64,000 nt of DNA from NCBI GenBank assembly GCA_039000515.1, contig JBCFYV010001001.1, forward strand, positions 3,058,358-3,122,357, in the 5' to 3' direction. The position numbers and the translations under genes are program-made. Positions 47,641-59,633 of this stretch are shown here, piece after piece. The first letter of the stretch is position 1, and each line of letters opens with the position of its first letter. The notes under the pieces were generated by a model that ran no database searches, had not been told where the DNA came from, and worked only from the letters and a program-made list of their open reading frames with translations. This DNA is from Timema cristinae (lineage: Eukaryota; Arthropoda; Insecta; Phasmatodea; Timematidae).

Positions 47641-49190
47641 TCGTACAATCTATACGTATTATATAATCTGCATCTAGGATAGAGAGGTAAAGTGGTGCTC
47701 CCATGATCGCATGTTCTTGTGTCAGGATCTTTTGTGGATAACCTTAAATCTGACTCTGATTATTATTGAGTGTTTAACATGAAATAATAAATAACTTAGG
47801 CCTGTATATATATTTCACGTACCCCCTTAAAATTTCTTCCCGTTTTTCATGTTGAATACTACTCCTCTAGTTAACCTCTTAAATCAACAAATTTTTACTT
47901 CCGAACTGAGATATTTTGTAAAATTATTCAACTGCATTCCAAAATTATTTAAATAAATCAATTGCAACCTTTCTAGGGCAAATTTGCCTGATGTGATATT
48001 TTACGAATTTTACAAATTTCTTAAAATTACTTGAACTGAATTAATTTTGAATAAAATTGATCAATAATTGAATCAATGAATCTTTTTAAGAGTTTTTTTG
48101 AAGTTATACTTTTTTAGGCGCGTTATGAAAAAATGATGAGAGTAAAATTTTAAGATGCGCGCGCATCACTGTAACACAAAAGTAACAGGTTGAAGCTAAA
48201 CCGCTCATTAAGTCTCAAAAAAAAAAAAACTACCAACAAAATAGAAATAGAACCTCTGTTAGTCGCGCATGTTGGTACGCTCGTCGCCTCTGATCACTGT
48301 TTTCATATATATATAATATTTATCCACATGTTTCTAGTTTCTACATGCACAACACGTGTTTTAGTTTCATACAAGTGTGAATTATATATGTGCTAATAAA
48401 TTATATTCAGTAGTGATTTAAATTGAATATTTTGATTAATATTATTTACTATTCGTAAATATTAGTGAAAAAAATTGTGCTTATAGACTTTTTCAAGTGC
48501 TCCAATATAATTGAGGTAAACTATCCGTATGTATTATTTATTGATATAAATTAAAATATTATTATTTAACATAATTAATACTAAATATTATTAAATTATT
48601 ATTGTTAAATATTTATTATTGGTTATTTAATATTTACAAAATAAAGAAATAAAATTAATAAAACATTTAATAAAAAATTTGTGATAAAAATTTAAATCGA
48701 ACATCAAATTAAAATATTAATTTTTAATATTTATTATTAAATTGAATAAATAATAAATATTTATAAAAATAAATGAACAAATTTAATGAAAACTTTTTGA
48801 TAAAAATGAAAAGTAAATATTAAATTAAGAAAATCATAAATATTTAAAAAATGAATAAACTTAAATTCAATTTTTGAATTTATTATTAAATTTATTCATT
48901 TACTTTTAAAATATTAAATAATCAATAATATATATTTAAAATTAAGAATCTTATAATATTTAGTACAAATTATGTCATATATATTTATTATTTTCTAAAT
49001 TTTAGACTATATTTAATAATTATATTATTATTAAATTATTAATTTTCAATATTTATTATTAATTTCTAATATATAATTCTCTACAATAAATCTTATTCAT
49101 CAATCTAAGATTCCTTTAGTTTATTTAATGATGCCAAAGAAGTATAACTTCTCACGCGCGTACATAAGTACACACATCCATTTTTGTTTT
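47641..49190. other. Extremely AT-rich stretch without a gene
   Basis: 48410-49130 is almost entirely A and T, with many overlapping 'aatatttattatt'-type inverted motifs. No gene is supported. Confidence 0.5.
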
Positions 49191-49195
49191 TGCTA

Positions 49196-49455
49196 TCGCG
49201 TTCTACTACCTGTTCGGGTTGTACTACGCCTATGTAGGCCTACCAATCCAGTAATGTTTTAGGAATAAGGAAGGCTGAATTTAGAGGAAGTGTACCCACA
49301 TTAGCATGGAAGGAAAGTGGGAAACCATTTAGGAAAACACACCTTTAGTATTCTAAGCAGGGATTCTCACTCCACTCTCCCTGTCATAGGCAGCGCCAGT
49401 CTATTGCGAGAGTGACGCCTTAGACCGTTCTACCATCGAAGTAAGTGGCAGGTTC
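49196..49455 (-). repeat. SINE-A-related copy, diverged head
   Basis: On the minus strand, 'aaatggtttcccac', 'gtgggtacacttcctctaaa' and the shared 3' domain ('aacccgaacaggtagtag') are present. The head ('tagaacggtctaaggcgtca') differs from SINE-A. Confidence 0.7.
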
Positions 49456-50009
49456 AAGTTTAATGATAGTTGTGGAAGTGGTTGCCATTTTATAAACGTA
49501 TAATGTTTTCATGTATGCTCCTAAAATAGCAATTACCTGAGACCTTCTCTAAATAAAGGTTACAATAATTATTAAAACTAAAAATAACAAATATAGTATA
49601 AAAATGTTGATTGAAATTACCAGATTTAGCGAAATCATTTTCTTTTGACAAGTTAATTGGAAAGTATTCTAATTTCAGTGGAATCAAGTGTCTATACTTA
49701 TTTTCCGATTGTAAATAAATGTAAAGTTGGGTATTCACTTGAGCGTTCATTCGTGCGCGGTGTGATGCGACTTGTGAAATACCTCTTCGCGAGCACGCGC
49801 CGAGCCGAACAGAACGAGCCGAGCGCGCACGAACAACTGTCGGTCTTTCGGGAATGCTCAAAGGAAGTTTGACGTTCCCTTGTGTTCAGTGGGTACGTGT
49901 CTTCTCACTATTCGGACCATTAGGAATGTTTGCTGCAAATCATGGAGTGGGCTGCTGAAGAATGTTGAAGGTTTATATATATATATATATGAAGAAAACC
50001 CGTTGTAAT

Positions 50010-50135
50010 GGAACCCTCAATATGGACGTTGTGTCCTCCTTCTCAATTTTATGGCAGACAAGGTTAACAAATATTCAAAGTCTTGAAATGACATTCGTGT
50101 GAAATTTCGGAAATGTCCTTCATCCATCCCCCAAA
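50010..50135 (-). pseudogene. Second Harbinger transposase fragment, opposite strand
   Basis: The minus strand reads 'MDEGHFRNFTRMSFQDFEYL', then after a shift 'KIEKEDTTSILRVPLQRVF'. It is the same N-terminal region as exon 1 of the plus-strand transposase but from a different lineage, closer to the fragment at 59880-60092. Two Harbinger families therefore seem to be merged here. Confidence 0.7.
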
Positions 50136-50271
50136 GGGGCGAGGCACACCACACCGAACAAGACACGACAGAACAAAAATGTTTTTGTTCCATGGAACAA
50201 GTTGGTGTGATGGTTGTTTTGACCACGAGACACGATTATACATTCTATTCTTACTATATGCATTCATCAAG

Positions 50272-53200
50272 ATGGAGGTCAGTGATGAAGAGGTAGCATT
50301 GTTGTTGTGGGGATGGTTGGAGATTCATCAAGAAGAAAAGAAACGCGACCGAAGTATCTGGGTTCACCCTATGCTGAAAAAAAGGATGGATGAAAACTAT
50401 TTAACAAACTACATTAGTGAGTTGAAGTGTTATCGGAAAAAATCCGCCAATTTTGTAAGATTGAGTTGAGAATTACACCAGAGGAAAGGCTGTTCATCAC
50501 TTTAAGGTAAAAGTTTCTGACATTTCTTTATATAAAGGTTGCCGTACGCTGGGTATTATACATACAAGTATTTAATTTTATTCTATTATTACTTTACAAC
50601 CGTTAGAAGACGATAACTTTGAACAATATAAATTTAGAAGGCCTACATTAAATATTTAATAACACTAGATGTTAAATTATTGGAATCCTAATAACTTAGA
50701 AGTCAATTGTATGTAATTTTTTTTACAAAACCAAGCTATTTATAAAAAAACAAGATACAGTTAAAAAAGTATTACTTAAAAAATGAAATCATATTTTGTA
50801 GAATTTATAATAGACTGATGGATCTTAAATTAACAGATGCTTTCTTCTACATCAATGGTGACTTCATTACCATAAACAAGGTCAGCACCCTGTGTAGGTT
50901 CTAGAATCAGGAGCAGATATTTGTATCAAGCAGACTGCCGGGGGAAGAGATCTGGGTGAATGAGCGCTATGAAGATGTGTTTGAATGTGATGTGACACCA
51001 TCATTGGTGAACTGTGTTGTTCGTCCTGTTAATCAACAATATCGTTTAATTATCTCATAACGTCCTGTTTTAATTTTCGTTTGCGCCTTTCGTTGAGCTT
51101 TTTTAAATCAGGAAGCAGGCCTTTAAGTTAATAAAGGTCTCCAGTTCCATCTTCATTGAGTTTGGGGGGCAGCTGTGACCTTGATTTAAAAAATAAATCA
51201 TTGGACTGACCACCATTTCACATGGTTTTTGAGGGCGAAACCTCCTCTTCCCGAATCCTGGAGGTTTCATTGAAGGCTGGATTGGTGTAGTTGGTCTTGT
51301 CAGGCTTACAGCTGTTGTCAGGTCAACTAAACCAGAAGAGAAGTCGCGTTATTGTTCTTCTTCGTACGTTTCCATAAAACTATCATTGTCTTGTCTATGT
51401 GTGTTCTCTCCTACTTGCCTTACATTTGGACGAAGGCTACTAGACATCGTCCTGCGCTGACCCAGGAACTCTGTACCTCTGCTAGATACCATTGATTCTT
51501 TTTAGCTCCTTTCGACCCTCTGGGGACATATATCTTTTCTTGTCGCATGTGTCACGTAGCATTTCTGAGAGACGCCCACTTAGAGCGACAATCAGCAGCT
51601 GAAAAAAATATTTGTATAAGTGGTGTGTTTGGGCAATGGGCACATGAAAATGTTCATATTTGTGAATTATGTTTTTATTATGAATCTTGGCCCAAAAATA
51701 TTACGAAAATAAATATTAATTTTGTATATTAAAAAAAGATTATAATTTATACCAATATAAACGAATTTGTATCTATAGAAATGTATAGATTGTTATATAA
51801 GTTTTAATTATAATTGTATCCAATTACAATGCATTTCTAAAACATTGAACTTTATTCTAATGCATTGGTATCCGTGTTTTTCCTGGTACCTGGCTACCGG
51901 GAAATGTTCAAATCTTACCACTACTACTTCCGTGTTGGGGAAACAACTATTGGACTAATTGTAATGTCAACATGTCAAGCTATAATTGAACGTCTGCGGC
52001 CAGTGTACATGCCTTAACCAACAACTGAAAGATGGGAACATAATTATAGCTCAGCGGTTTGAAGACTTAGGAACTATCCTAACTGTTGTAACACTATTGA
52101 ATTAATCGCCCCGCGTGGGCGTCGATTGAAACACTACGGATTAATTTCCTGATATAATAATGTTGTGATGATGTTTAGGTTGTCTATAGCTCGTGGTCGA
52201 GCGCCTATCATCACTGTACGGAATTGATACCGTTTAGCTAGCTGTTAATTGCTCCGTGGTCGAACACTAATTAAATCGGTATAGTTAATTAATATGAAAG
52301 AAAGAGAACTATTGATGGCTGTTTATTGACACACGGTTTTTTAAATTACATCTGTTAATTACTTATACATACTCCAATTAAAAACTTTATATCAATGCAC
52401 ACTTGTGATATTAATGTAAGTTATTTTATACTGTGTTAGACTGTGACTGCCAGTATGTGGCTCTGACTGACTTGCGCGTGTGGATAGATCCCTGGTGTGG
52501 ATGTTTGGATGCCTGGTTGATACGCACAAACGGCTTATATATGACATACTCCTTGCCTCTTGGTCCCCTCGTCACCAGTGTGAAAACTAACTAATAGAAA
52601 GAGTCCTGGCAAAAGGTGTTGTGAAGGCTAGCTTCTTATTGGTATACGGAATTGGCGTCTTTGCCAAATACTGCGTAGTTGTTCCTTTAACAGGAAATAT
52701 TGTATAAAAAATATATTTTATGGTGACATCCTTTTCACATTATTTCTATAATGCGCGTGTTTCTTCATGCATGAATCATAAAAGGATACTCTACATATGT
52801 TACTTTAAAGAAAAATTACCTTCATCCATGACTTTTTACATAATTTAGAGTGATCCAAACCAATATCATTACACTTTATAGGTGCTTTTGATGGCAAATA
52901 TTAGCCACTTGCTGTGTCCAGAAAATGAGGGTCTGCTTATTTCAACTACACCACTCGATCATTTTGCAGGCAGAGGTATACACCGATGTATGCTTTATGA
53001 TCAGTATGTAGGAGACTATGGTCGAAATAACAACGCTTCAGTTTTTAATAATAGTACTTTTGCAAAAGATCTGATGGAAAAGAAGCTTAATATTCCCTCT
53101 CCTAGACCCATCAACTACGAAAACAATAACCAAATGCTTTTCGTTTTTGTTGGTGACGAGACGTATCCACTTCTTGTAAATCTCATGAAACCATTTACCA

Positions 53201-53560
53201 GAAAGTACCTTACAAAGGAGAGGCGTGTATATATTTATTGGCACTCAAGAGCCCGTCGTATTGCTGAATGTGAAAAAAAAAAATTGGGGTATTTAAAACA
53301 TGCATTATGTTGAGGCCTGACAAAGTTCAGGTGATAACTGAAACATGTACTATAATAGCTAATTTAATCAAAAAAAAGAGAACGAATAGATTGTTCCGAC
53401 ATATTTCAGGAGTTGTTGCTACTCGAGGGTGAAGAAACAGAAACTGTAGATACTGGAAGAAGCAAACTCCTTCTCATGCAGCGTTTACAGTTCGCAACTT
53501 CTTGGTGGACTACTTTTCTTCAGAGCAGGACGTTTACTATGGCCGGATGCATATGCCCAC
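50272..53560 (+). pseudogene. Harbinger transposase (HARBI1-like), split exons, inactive
   Basis: Exon 1 starts at ATG 50272: 'MEVSDEEVALLLW', then 'WVHPMLKKRMDENYLTNYI' and, after a deletion and shift, 'RITPEERLFITLR' ending at a GT donor near 50508. Exon 2, near 51888-52110, reads 'YLATGK', shifted to 'KSYHYYFRVGETTIG', then 'CQAIIERLRPVYMP' and a stop. Exon 3 follows an AG at 52880: 'VGDYGRNNNASVFNNS', 'FVGDETYPLLVNLMKPF', 'RVYIYWHSRARRIAECE'. After a slip in an A-run near 53275 it continues 'CIMLRPDKVQVITE' and 'AAFTVRNFLVDYFSSE'. This is the usual DDE_Tnp_4 order. The segment with the first catalytic D is not found, and the second D position seems to be N. Non-functional. Confidence 0.85.
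51130..51510 (-). other. Possible internal exon of the Harbinger accessory protein
   Basis: The minus strand holds a long, lightly interrupted frame ('SSRGTEFLGQRRTMSSSLRP', then 'DNDSFMETYEEEQ', one stop, and 'TRPTTPIQPSMKPPGF'). Its Ser/Arg-rich, acidic character would suit the tail of a MADF-type accessory protein, but there is no diagnostic motif. Confidence 0.25.
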
Positions 53561-53667
53561 GTGCAGTAGTGTGATTATGTGCGAAAGTAGATAGCGGAAG
53601 CGACAACTATTTATGCCATATAAAAATAAATTATCTACATTAATACTGTCACCAGGTAGTTTTTCTT

Positions 53668-53720
53668 TATCACCGTGTCTGACTACCTGTTCAAGTAGTA
53701 CACATATTTAATTATATTGG
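53668..53720 (-). repeat. SINE 3'-domain fragment
   Basis: 'caccgtgtctgactacctgt' is the reverse complement of the shared SINE 3' domain with a few changes. Only about 40-50 bp remain. Confidence 0.55.
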
Positions 53721-54121
53721 TACATAACTATATCTACCAATAAAATATTTGTAGCCTTCACCTCAAATAATAGCATCATCATTATATTGATGTTACTAAT
53801 ACATTGTACAGGGCACCGTTCCACAATAAAATCAAAATTAACAAAGATCCATTTCATTCATAAAAACATGCAGTGGAATTCCTAATAATTAAAATGAGCC
53901 CCACAGAAAGAATCGAAATAATACTACATAAATTAAAATAAACTAATATTTTTTGCACTTCTTGCAATTATTTATATTAACTTTTATACACACACAAAAT
54001 AAAGTTAAAGCTAGACTAATAAAAAATTATTGGTAAACATTCATTATAATTAGCGTTATAAATAATTTTATTGTCAAATGAACTATAAAATTAATTCAAC
54101 TATTTAGGTTTCGGTACTTAC

Positions 54122-54267
54122 TAGGTGCTTTCATGTATTCCTACTTCCCCCACAGCTTGTTGGCAATATTTGAGGTTGAGGTTGAAATTGTACAATGCAG
54201 GCCTCTCCTGCACAAAAACTATTAGTTTTTCCACATCTAGCTCAGCAATGGGTGGGCCCAAATCCTT
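54122..54267 (-). pseudogene. MADF-domain exon of a Harbinger accessory protein
   Basis: The minus strand reads 'PPIAELDVEKLIVFVQERPA', then 'LYNFNLNLKYC'. This matches the start of a MADF domain (acidic 'D-x-EKLI...V-x-x-RPALY/W' pattern). The exon is bounded by an in-frame stop at 54268-54270 and, on the other side, by a perfect splice donor (gtaagta) at 54121-54115. Harbinger elements commonly encode a second Myb/MADF-like DNA-binding protein that works with the transposase. Confidence 0.65.
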
Positions 54268-55233
54268 TTACTCACGCTTTTGCAAAGACATTTTGGTAAA
54301 ACACAACAAAAGCTCACCTCAACAACAGTACACACGCCACTAGACACCTTCACAAACTAGTAAACAAATTGTCACGTATGCGCAATGCAAAATGTTCGGT
54401 GCATTTTGTTCCGTCGAACATGGGGGCGGGGAAGAAAGCTGAAATGTGTGAACGTGTGTGGTCGTGTGTGGTCGTGTTTTGTTGTTTTGTTCGTTGCGGT
54501 GTGCGCCGGCTCAATTTAAAGCATGCAATCAAGAGAGCTCCACACATGACCACATAAGAATGTTTTGTTCTGTCTGTCTTGGTCTGTTCTAACAGTGCTG
54601 TATTTTGCGGCTCATCCACATTTTCCTGTCCCTCTGTTTAGTCAATGCACACAGCACAAAGAAAGACACTGCTGCCACTGTCAAGTCCATTTTGAGACTG
54701 AGCTCCAGTACTTGTCCTGTTCGGGAACAAGGCGAGCACCAGCAAACGGTCCGAATGCTCCGAGTATTTGGTAGTACCATTAGCTCGCGCTAGTTCAGTG
54801 TGTTGGCTTGTTCTGTTCGTTCGTTGTAAATTGCTCAGGGGGAATACCCACCTTTACGATGAACCACAAACACTTTCTCGCTCCTTTATCTAAATTATAC
54901 TTATAGGTTAACTAGCAAGATATCTGAAACGAAATAATGTACACTGATACAGAAACATTTTATTTTTCATGTGTATTTTCAACCCCCCCTTTCTCAAAGC
55001 TTAGTTTAAAATAATATATTTAATAACTATAACTCAAAACATATTGATCAAAAATGGTAGATCTCCGCTTATGTAAAGTAACCTCAAAGGAATTTTAATG
55101 TTAAAACGAGAGTAGCCATATTGTTTGTAATGTTAAATAGTCCCTAGACACAAATTATAATCAAAACAAAAAGAGTTTATTCTTAGAAAAACTGTTTCTC
55201 ACTTTTCACCATTGAGTTAACTACCATTAATTA

Positions 55234-55400
55234 GAATCCCAATCGGGTGTACTGAGAGTGGCTTTTCTAAAATAGTTTTCCACTTTCCATCTACGCAAAT
55301 TCTGGTACACTTTCTCTTTGAATTCAAGATTCTTCATTCCCAACTCATTAGCGTAATTAATAGATTTGTGTATAATCTGAACAGTTAGTAAAAAAAAGTC
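55234..55400 (+). repeat. SINE-A-related copy, 5'-truncated
   Basis: Starts inside the B-box region ('gaatcccaatcgggtg'), then 'gagagtggcttttctaaaat', 'agttttccactttcc', and a decayed shared 3' domain ending 'gaacagttagtaaaa'. Confidence 0.65.
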
Positions 55401-56070
55401 GTGCAAAAAACAAACCCTGATAGATGCATGAATCCAAAAACCCCTCGGGGGACCTTTTGAAAACCATAGATACCGAGTTTCAGCCAGATCGGTAAAGTGG
55501 TTTAGATTCTAGACAGACAGACACACAGACAGACGGCATCGTGAAAACAACTTTTTCGAGTTCAGGGTGTCAAAAAAAGTCGACATCAAATTCAATTTTA
55601 CGACGATCACAATAGTTTCTCTCTCCGAAGGGCCGCTGGAAGTTAAGTAACGATACAGTTTTAGTCAGAGGGGAGATAAGGCGAGCGCCCTCTGTAGGCC
55701 TCCACCCCCTCTTCCCCTCCCAGCAACCCCCTCCTTGAAGAGTGGGGAAAGACGACTCGCTCCCCCCTAGTTCTGTTCCAATTAGGTGATTGGCTTCATT
55801 TGTACCCGGGAGCTGACGCTCTTTCAAGGATTTCCACTTCCGGTTGATTCAACATCTGAAAGAATCTTGAGAGGAAGTCCCTCGACCGAAGTACCCAGAG
55901 ACCAAACATTTCATTAGCCGTCATGAAGATCGATGTTGGAATAGAAATTAACACATCAACAATTATTGTATTAAAGGGAACGGTCGCCATTTTCTAAAGG
56001 TGTCTTTTTTTCCATTTACCTCTCTTTGATAGCAATTCATGGAAAATTTAAATTTATTAAAACTATTAGT
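55401..56070. other. No gene recognised
   Basis: 55440-55560 contains a 'cagatcggtaaagtggttta' phrase and a 'gacagacagacacacagaca' run of a kind seen in many arthropod dispersed repeats. The GC-richer 55610-55830 has an 85-codon minus-strand frame without recognisable similarity. Confidence 0.35.
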
Positions 56071-56082
56071 GTAGCAGCTTAA

Positions 56083-56464
56083 GGTGGGATGTAGGGTAGG
56101 CGAGGAAAGGCCAGTGTTTTTGTAGTTTTTATGGCAAAACTTCTTTTGGCCTAAATAAATAAAATATTGCTCCAGTATAAACGTAGAGTTTAATTTTCTT
56201 CACGTGGTGATATCAACAGTTGTTGAAGATCTGTCAAAGGTGTCCTGGAATTTAATGACAACTTTTTCTGTTAATTTAAAAAGTTTCTCATTTAATTCCG
56301 CCATGCAGAATTCAACAGATATTCAACAACTGTTGATATCATCACGTGAAGAAAATTAAATTCTACGTTTATACTGGAGACATTTTATTTATTTAGGCCA
56401 AAAATAGTTTTGCCATAAAAACCGCAAAAACTCTGACCTCGTCTCGCGTCCCCTACATCCCACC
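56083..56464. mobile_element. MITE family M1, copy 4, best preserved
   Basis: Ends 'ggtgggatgtaggg' and 'ccctacatcccacc' are perfect inverted repeats, flanked by TTAA on both sides (56079-56082, 56465-56468). The whole 382-bp element is near-palindromic. 'gtgatatcaacagttgttga' and 'tcaacaactgttgatatcat' are inner inverted blocks. The TTAA target and short ends recall piggyBac-type mobilisation. Non-coding. Confidence 0.9.
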
Positions 56465-56822
56465 TTAAATGACCATATCACAACAATTGAGCCTTTTAAG
56501 AGAAAAGTATGAAATGTTTACCATACCACAATGTTTATATTTAGATGTGGAGGGAAGTCAGATTTGAGCTCTGAGGATGTTTAGAGGCAATATTCAATAT
56601 GGCCGCCACTCCACGGGCCTAGTGTTTAGATATGCTTAACTTAAAAAGCAAATACATTCACTTTTACGTATTCATACGTAAAGCCATGTGATCAGAAGCT
56701 GTCACTTTTGATAGATATTAGCAATAATTATAAACAAGGCTAACAATAATAATACAGTAAAAAGCCCTTCCTATAAATATCGGCCTGTACTTTCCTAATG
56801 GTTGACATGATACCACGATAAT

Positions 56823-57103
56823 TATTATTATTATATTAGCACCGCGTCTTACTACCCGTTCAGGTTATACGCACTTACGCTAATGTTTAATGGTAGGATG
56901 ATTGTGAGATGAAATGGAGGACCTACAGTTTAACGTGGAATCCGAACCACGGTGGCGGCCTGGCATTCCCCACATTCACAAGATGGCTTGTCAGAGGTGA
57001 AGGAAGGGTTTGGTAATCAGATAAATCTGTGCCGGGACCGAGGATTGAACCCCGGCCGCCAGCACAGAAGTCTGACACCTTACCCCTAGACCACCAGGTC
57101 ACC
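56823..57103 (-). mobile_element. SINE-B, full length
   Basis: AAT tail at left, tRNA-like head at right. A perfect 12-bp target duplication (taccacgataat) lies at 56811-56822 and 57104-57115. Confidence 0.94.
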
Positions 57104-57574
57104 TACCACGATAATAAGGACAAGAGTGCATCTAATTGACAATCATAAGGACTTAAGGTCTATAAGGATACATAGGTTAGGGGTTATCCATAAAACACGT
57201 GGATGTTTTTTTTTACCTTTTCTGTCTCCCAATCCCTCTTAGTAACACCTACGTATAGTCTGCATTCAGCCTGATTCCTCCTTTCTCCAAGCAATGTTAC
57301 GTAACTTTCTCATCAAGAGTGAATATCACTATTTCACAGGGAAGCTTTTGTGACACTAAAAGAGAGGTGGCATGTTGGTAGCGCCCTTTCAAAAAACGTA
57401 GGCATTAGAGCTCACCCAAAATAAACCGAGGCGGAGCGGTGCAATCGTCCGAGCGTTCTCCGCCGACCGACCTCCAGAAACTCCGCGCGGTTCGAGTTCT
57501 ATGAATTTCAATGAGAGCGTTCAGTTGACGAGTGGATTCGGCGTGGTTTGGATGTAGGCAGAGGAGTGAATTAA

Positions 57575-57720
57575 GGAGCGTTTCGATACCAAACTTTTTG
57601 TTGATGAGGAGTAGAAAAGGCCTACCATATGGGACATGGAATGTGAAGAATATTTAAAAAACACTAGTTTGGACGGAATCGGTGGAATTATTCGCCGACG
57701 CCGGGGATTCATTATAATAA
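57575..57720 (+). pseudogene. MADF-domain exon remnant
   Basis: The plus strand reads 'RFDTKLFVDEE', a stop, then 'KRPTIWDMECEEYLKNTSL'. This is the N-terminal half of a MADF domain (RP-x-[IL]-W and acidic EEY). It is probably from a Harbinger accessory gene, since no host gene context exists. The preceding 57400-57540 is GC- and CpG-rich. Confidence 0.6.
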
Positions 57721-57812
57721 AAGAACTTACTTGGTAGGTTTGCTCTTTATTGTAGATATTTATTATTAGTTATTATAACAGATATTTATATTATATTAGA
57801 ACAGTAGGCCCG

Positions 57813-57893
57813 CGACTATCCGTCTCTCTGTACTATCCGTCTCTCTGTACTATCCGTCTCTCTGTACTATCCGTCTCTCTGTACTATCCGTAC
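57813..57893 (+). repeat. 17-bp tandem repeat, about 4.5 units
   Basis: The unit 'tactatccgtctctctg' repeats with no changes and ends in a truncated unit. It lies about 75 bp before the 28-bp array. Confidence 0.95.
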
Positions 57894-57969
57894 TATAAAG
57901 GTCAAGGTTTTTGTTTTGTAAATATTAACGATGTATTATTTTCCTTTCCTTTTATATCCGCACGGATTC

Positions 57970-59176
57970 CGCACGTCTGAACAGCTACCAAGTGTTCGCG
58001 ACGTCTGAACAGCTACCAAGTGTTCGCGACCTCTGAACAGCTACCAAGTGTTCGCGACCTCTGAACAGCTACCAAGTGTTCGCGACGTCTGAACAGCTAC
58101 CAAGTGTTCGCGACGTCTGAACAGCTACCAAGTGTTCGCGACGTCTGAACAGCTACCAAGTGTTCGCGACGTCTGAACAGCTACCAAGTGTTCGCGACCT
58201 CTGAACAGCTACCAAGTGTTCGCGACCTCTGAACAGCTACCAAGTGTTCGCGACCTCTGAACAGCTACCAAGTGTTCGCGACGTCTGAACAGCTACCAAG
58301 TGTTCGCGACGTCTGAACAGCTACCAAGTGTTCGCGACGTCTGAACAGCTACCAAGTGTTCGCGACCTCTGAACAGCTACCAAGTGTTCGCGACCTCTGA
58401 ACAGCTACCAAGTGTTCGCGACCTCTGAACAGCTACCAAGTGTTCGCGACCTCTGAACAGCTACCAAGTGTTCGCGACGTCTGAACAGCTACCAAGTGTT
58501 CGCGACGTTCTGAACAGCTACCAAGTGTTCGCGACCTCTGAACAGCTACCAAGTGTTCGCGACCTCTGAACAGCTACCAAGTGTTCGCGACGTCTGAACA
58601 GCTACCAAGTGTTCGCGACGTCTGAACAGCTACCAAGTGTTCGCGACCTCTGAACAGCTACCAAGTGTTCGCGACGTCTGAACAGCTACCAAGTGTTCGC
58701 GACCTCTGAACAGCTACCAAGTGTTCGCGACGTCTGAACAGCTACCAAGTGTTCGCGACGTCTGAACAGCTACCAAGTGTTCGCGACGTCTGAACAGCTA
58801 CCAAGTGTTCGCGACCTCTGAACAGCTACCAAGTGTTCGCGACCTCTGAACAGCTACCAAGTGTTCGCGACGTCTGAACAGCTACCAAGTGTTCGCGACC
58901 TCTGAACAGCTACCAAGTGTTCGCGACCTCTGAACAGCTACCAAGTGTTCGCGACCTCTGAACAGCTACCAAGTGTTCGCGACCTCTGAACAGCTACCAA
59001 GTGTTCGCGACCTCTGAACAGCTACCAAGTGTTCGCGACCTCTGAACAGCTACCAAGTGTTCGCGACGTCTGAACAGCTACCAAGTGTTCGCGACGTCTG
59101 AACAGCTACCAAGTGTTCGCGACGTCTGAACAGCTACCAAGTGTTCGCGACCTCTGAACAGCTACCAAGTGTTCGT
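57970..59176 (+). repeat. 28-bp tandem array, 43 units, two variants
   Basis: The unit begins 'cgacgtctgaacagctacca' and ends 'agtgttcg'. I counted 43 units. They are almost identical except for one site, which is G (cgaCGtctg, 21 units) or C (cgacCtctg, 22 units) in an irregular order. One unit near 58508 has an extra T. Such uniformity implies recent expansion or ongoing homogenisation. Confidence 0.97.
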
Positions 59177-59288
59177 GCCCATCAAAGTCTTGTACTAGCA
59201 ACTGTAAATCATTAAGCGGACGTATGTGACGTTTATATTTTGATCGGTCTTGTTTCAGAACTGCTAGTATGAAAGAATGTTGTTAAGT

Positions 59289-59312
59289 TAGGTTAGGCTA
59301 GGTTAGGTTAGT
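59289..59312 (+). repeat. Short interstitial TTAGG run
   Basis: Four full units plus a partial unit of TTAGG, with one unit reading CTAGG. TTAGG is the usual insect telomere repeat. The run lies about 110 bp after the 28-bp array. It is short enough that chance cannot be excluded. Confidence 0.6.
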
Positions 59313-59633
59313 AATTGACCTTATATCTCTATTTTGCCTGGGAGGGTATAAAACAAAATTAAATGTTTTAAAATCGGGGTGGTGGGTGGGTGGGGGGGGA
59401 AATCTAAACAAAAATTTAATATTCTCATAAGTACCTTTAATAGTATAACTTTTAAAAAAAAATATTAAGTGGGCGCAACCAGCACGTAGTCAAAAGCGAG
59501 AATCAGATTTAATATTAATCAGAATCTGAAGATATCTATAATTAAGTTATGTTAAATTTATCAATGCTGAAAACATTAACAGAAATATTATTTTTTAAGC
59601 ATTATAAATTTAGTAGTCTGTAAAGGTGGGTGC

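Larger units (their letters stand above)
49725..54853. mobile_element. PIF/Harbinger-type DNA transposon, about 5.1 kb, degraded
   Basis: Terminal inverted repeats begin 'agttgggtattcacttgagc' at left; the reverse complement of the right end is 'aggtgggtattccccctgag'. TAA precedes the left end and TTA follows the right end, close to the TWA target duplications of Harbinger. Inside are plus-strand transposase exons and minus-strand pieces of a second transposase and a MADF-type accessory protein (next entries). 50140-50180 and 54460-54500 are inverted copies of each other, so the element may be composite. The outer end resembles the 703-bp element at 59634. Confidence 0.75.

Noticed and set aside
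48400..49130. Origin or Helitron end in the AT-rich tract
   Set aside because: No Helitron TC/CTRR ends with hairpin and no defined repeat structure beyond low complexity.
53318..53354. Hammerhead-like 'cctgacaaag...ctgaaac' motif
   Set aside because: In the shifted frame this reads as the conserved C-terminal part of the Harbinger transposase, so the resemblance is a coincidence of coding sequence.
57970..59176. CRISPR-like array
   Set aside because: The 28-bp repeats are directly adjacent with no spacers, there are no cas genes, and the DNA is eukaryotic.
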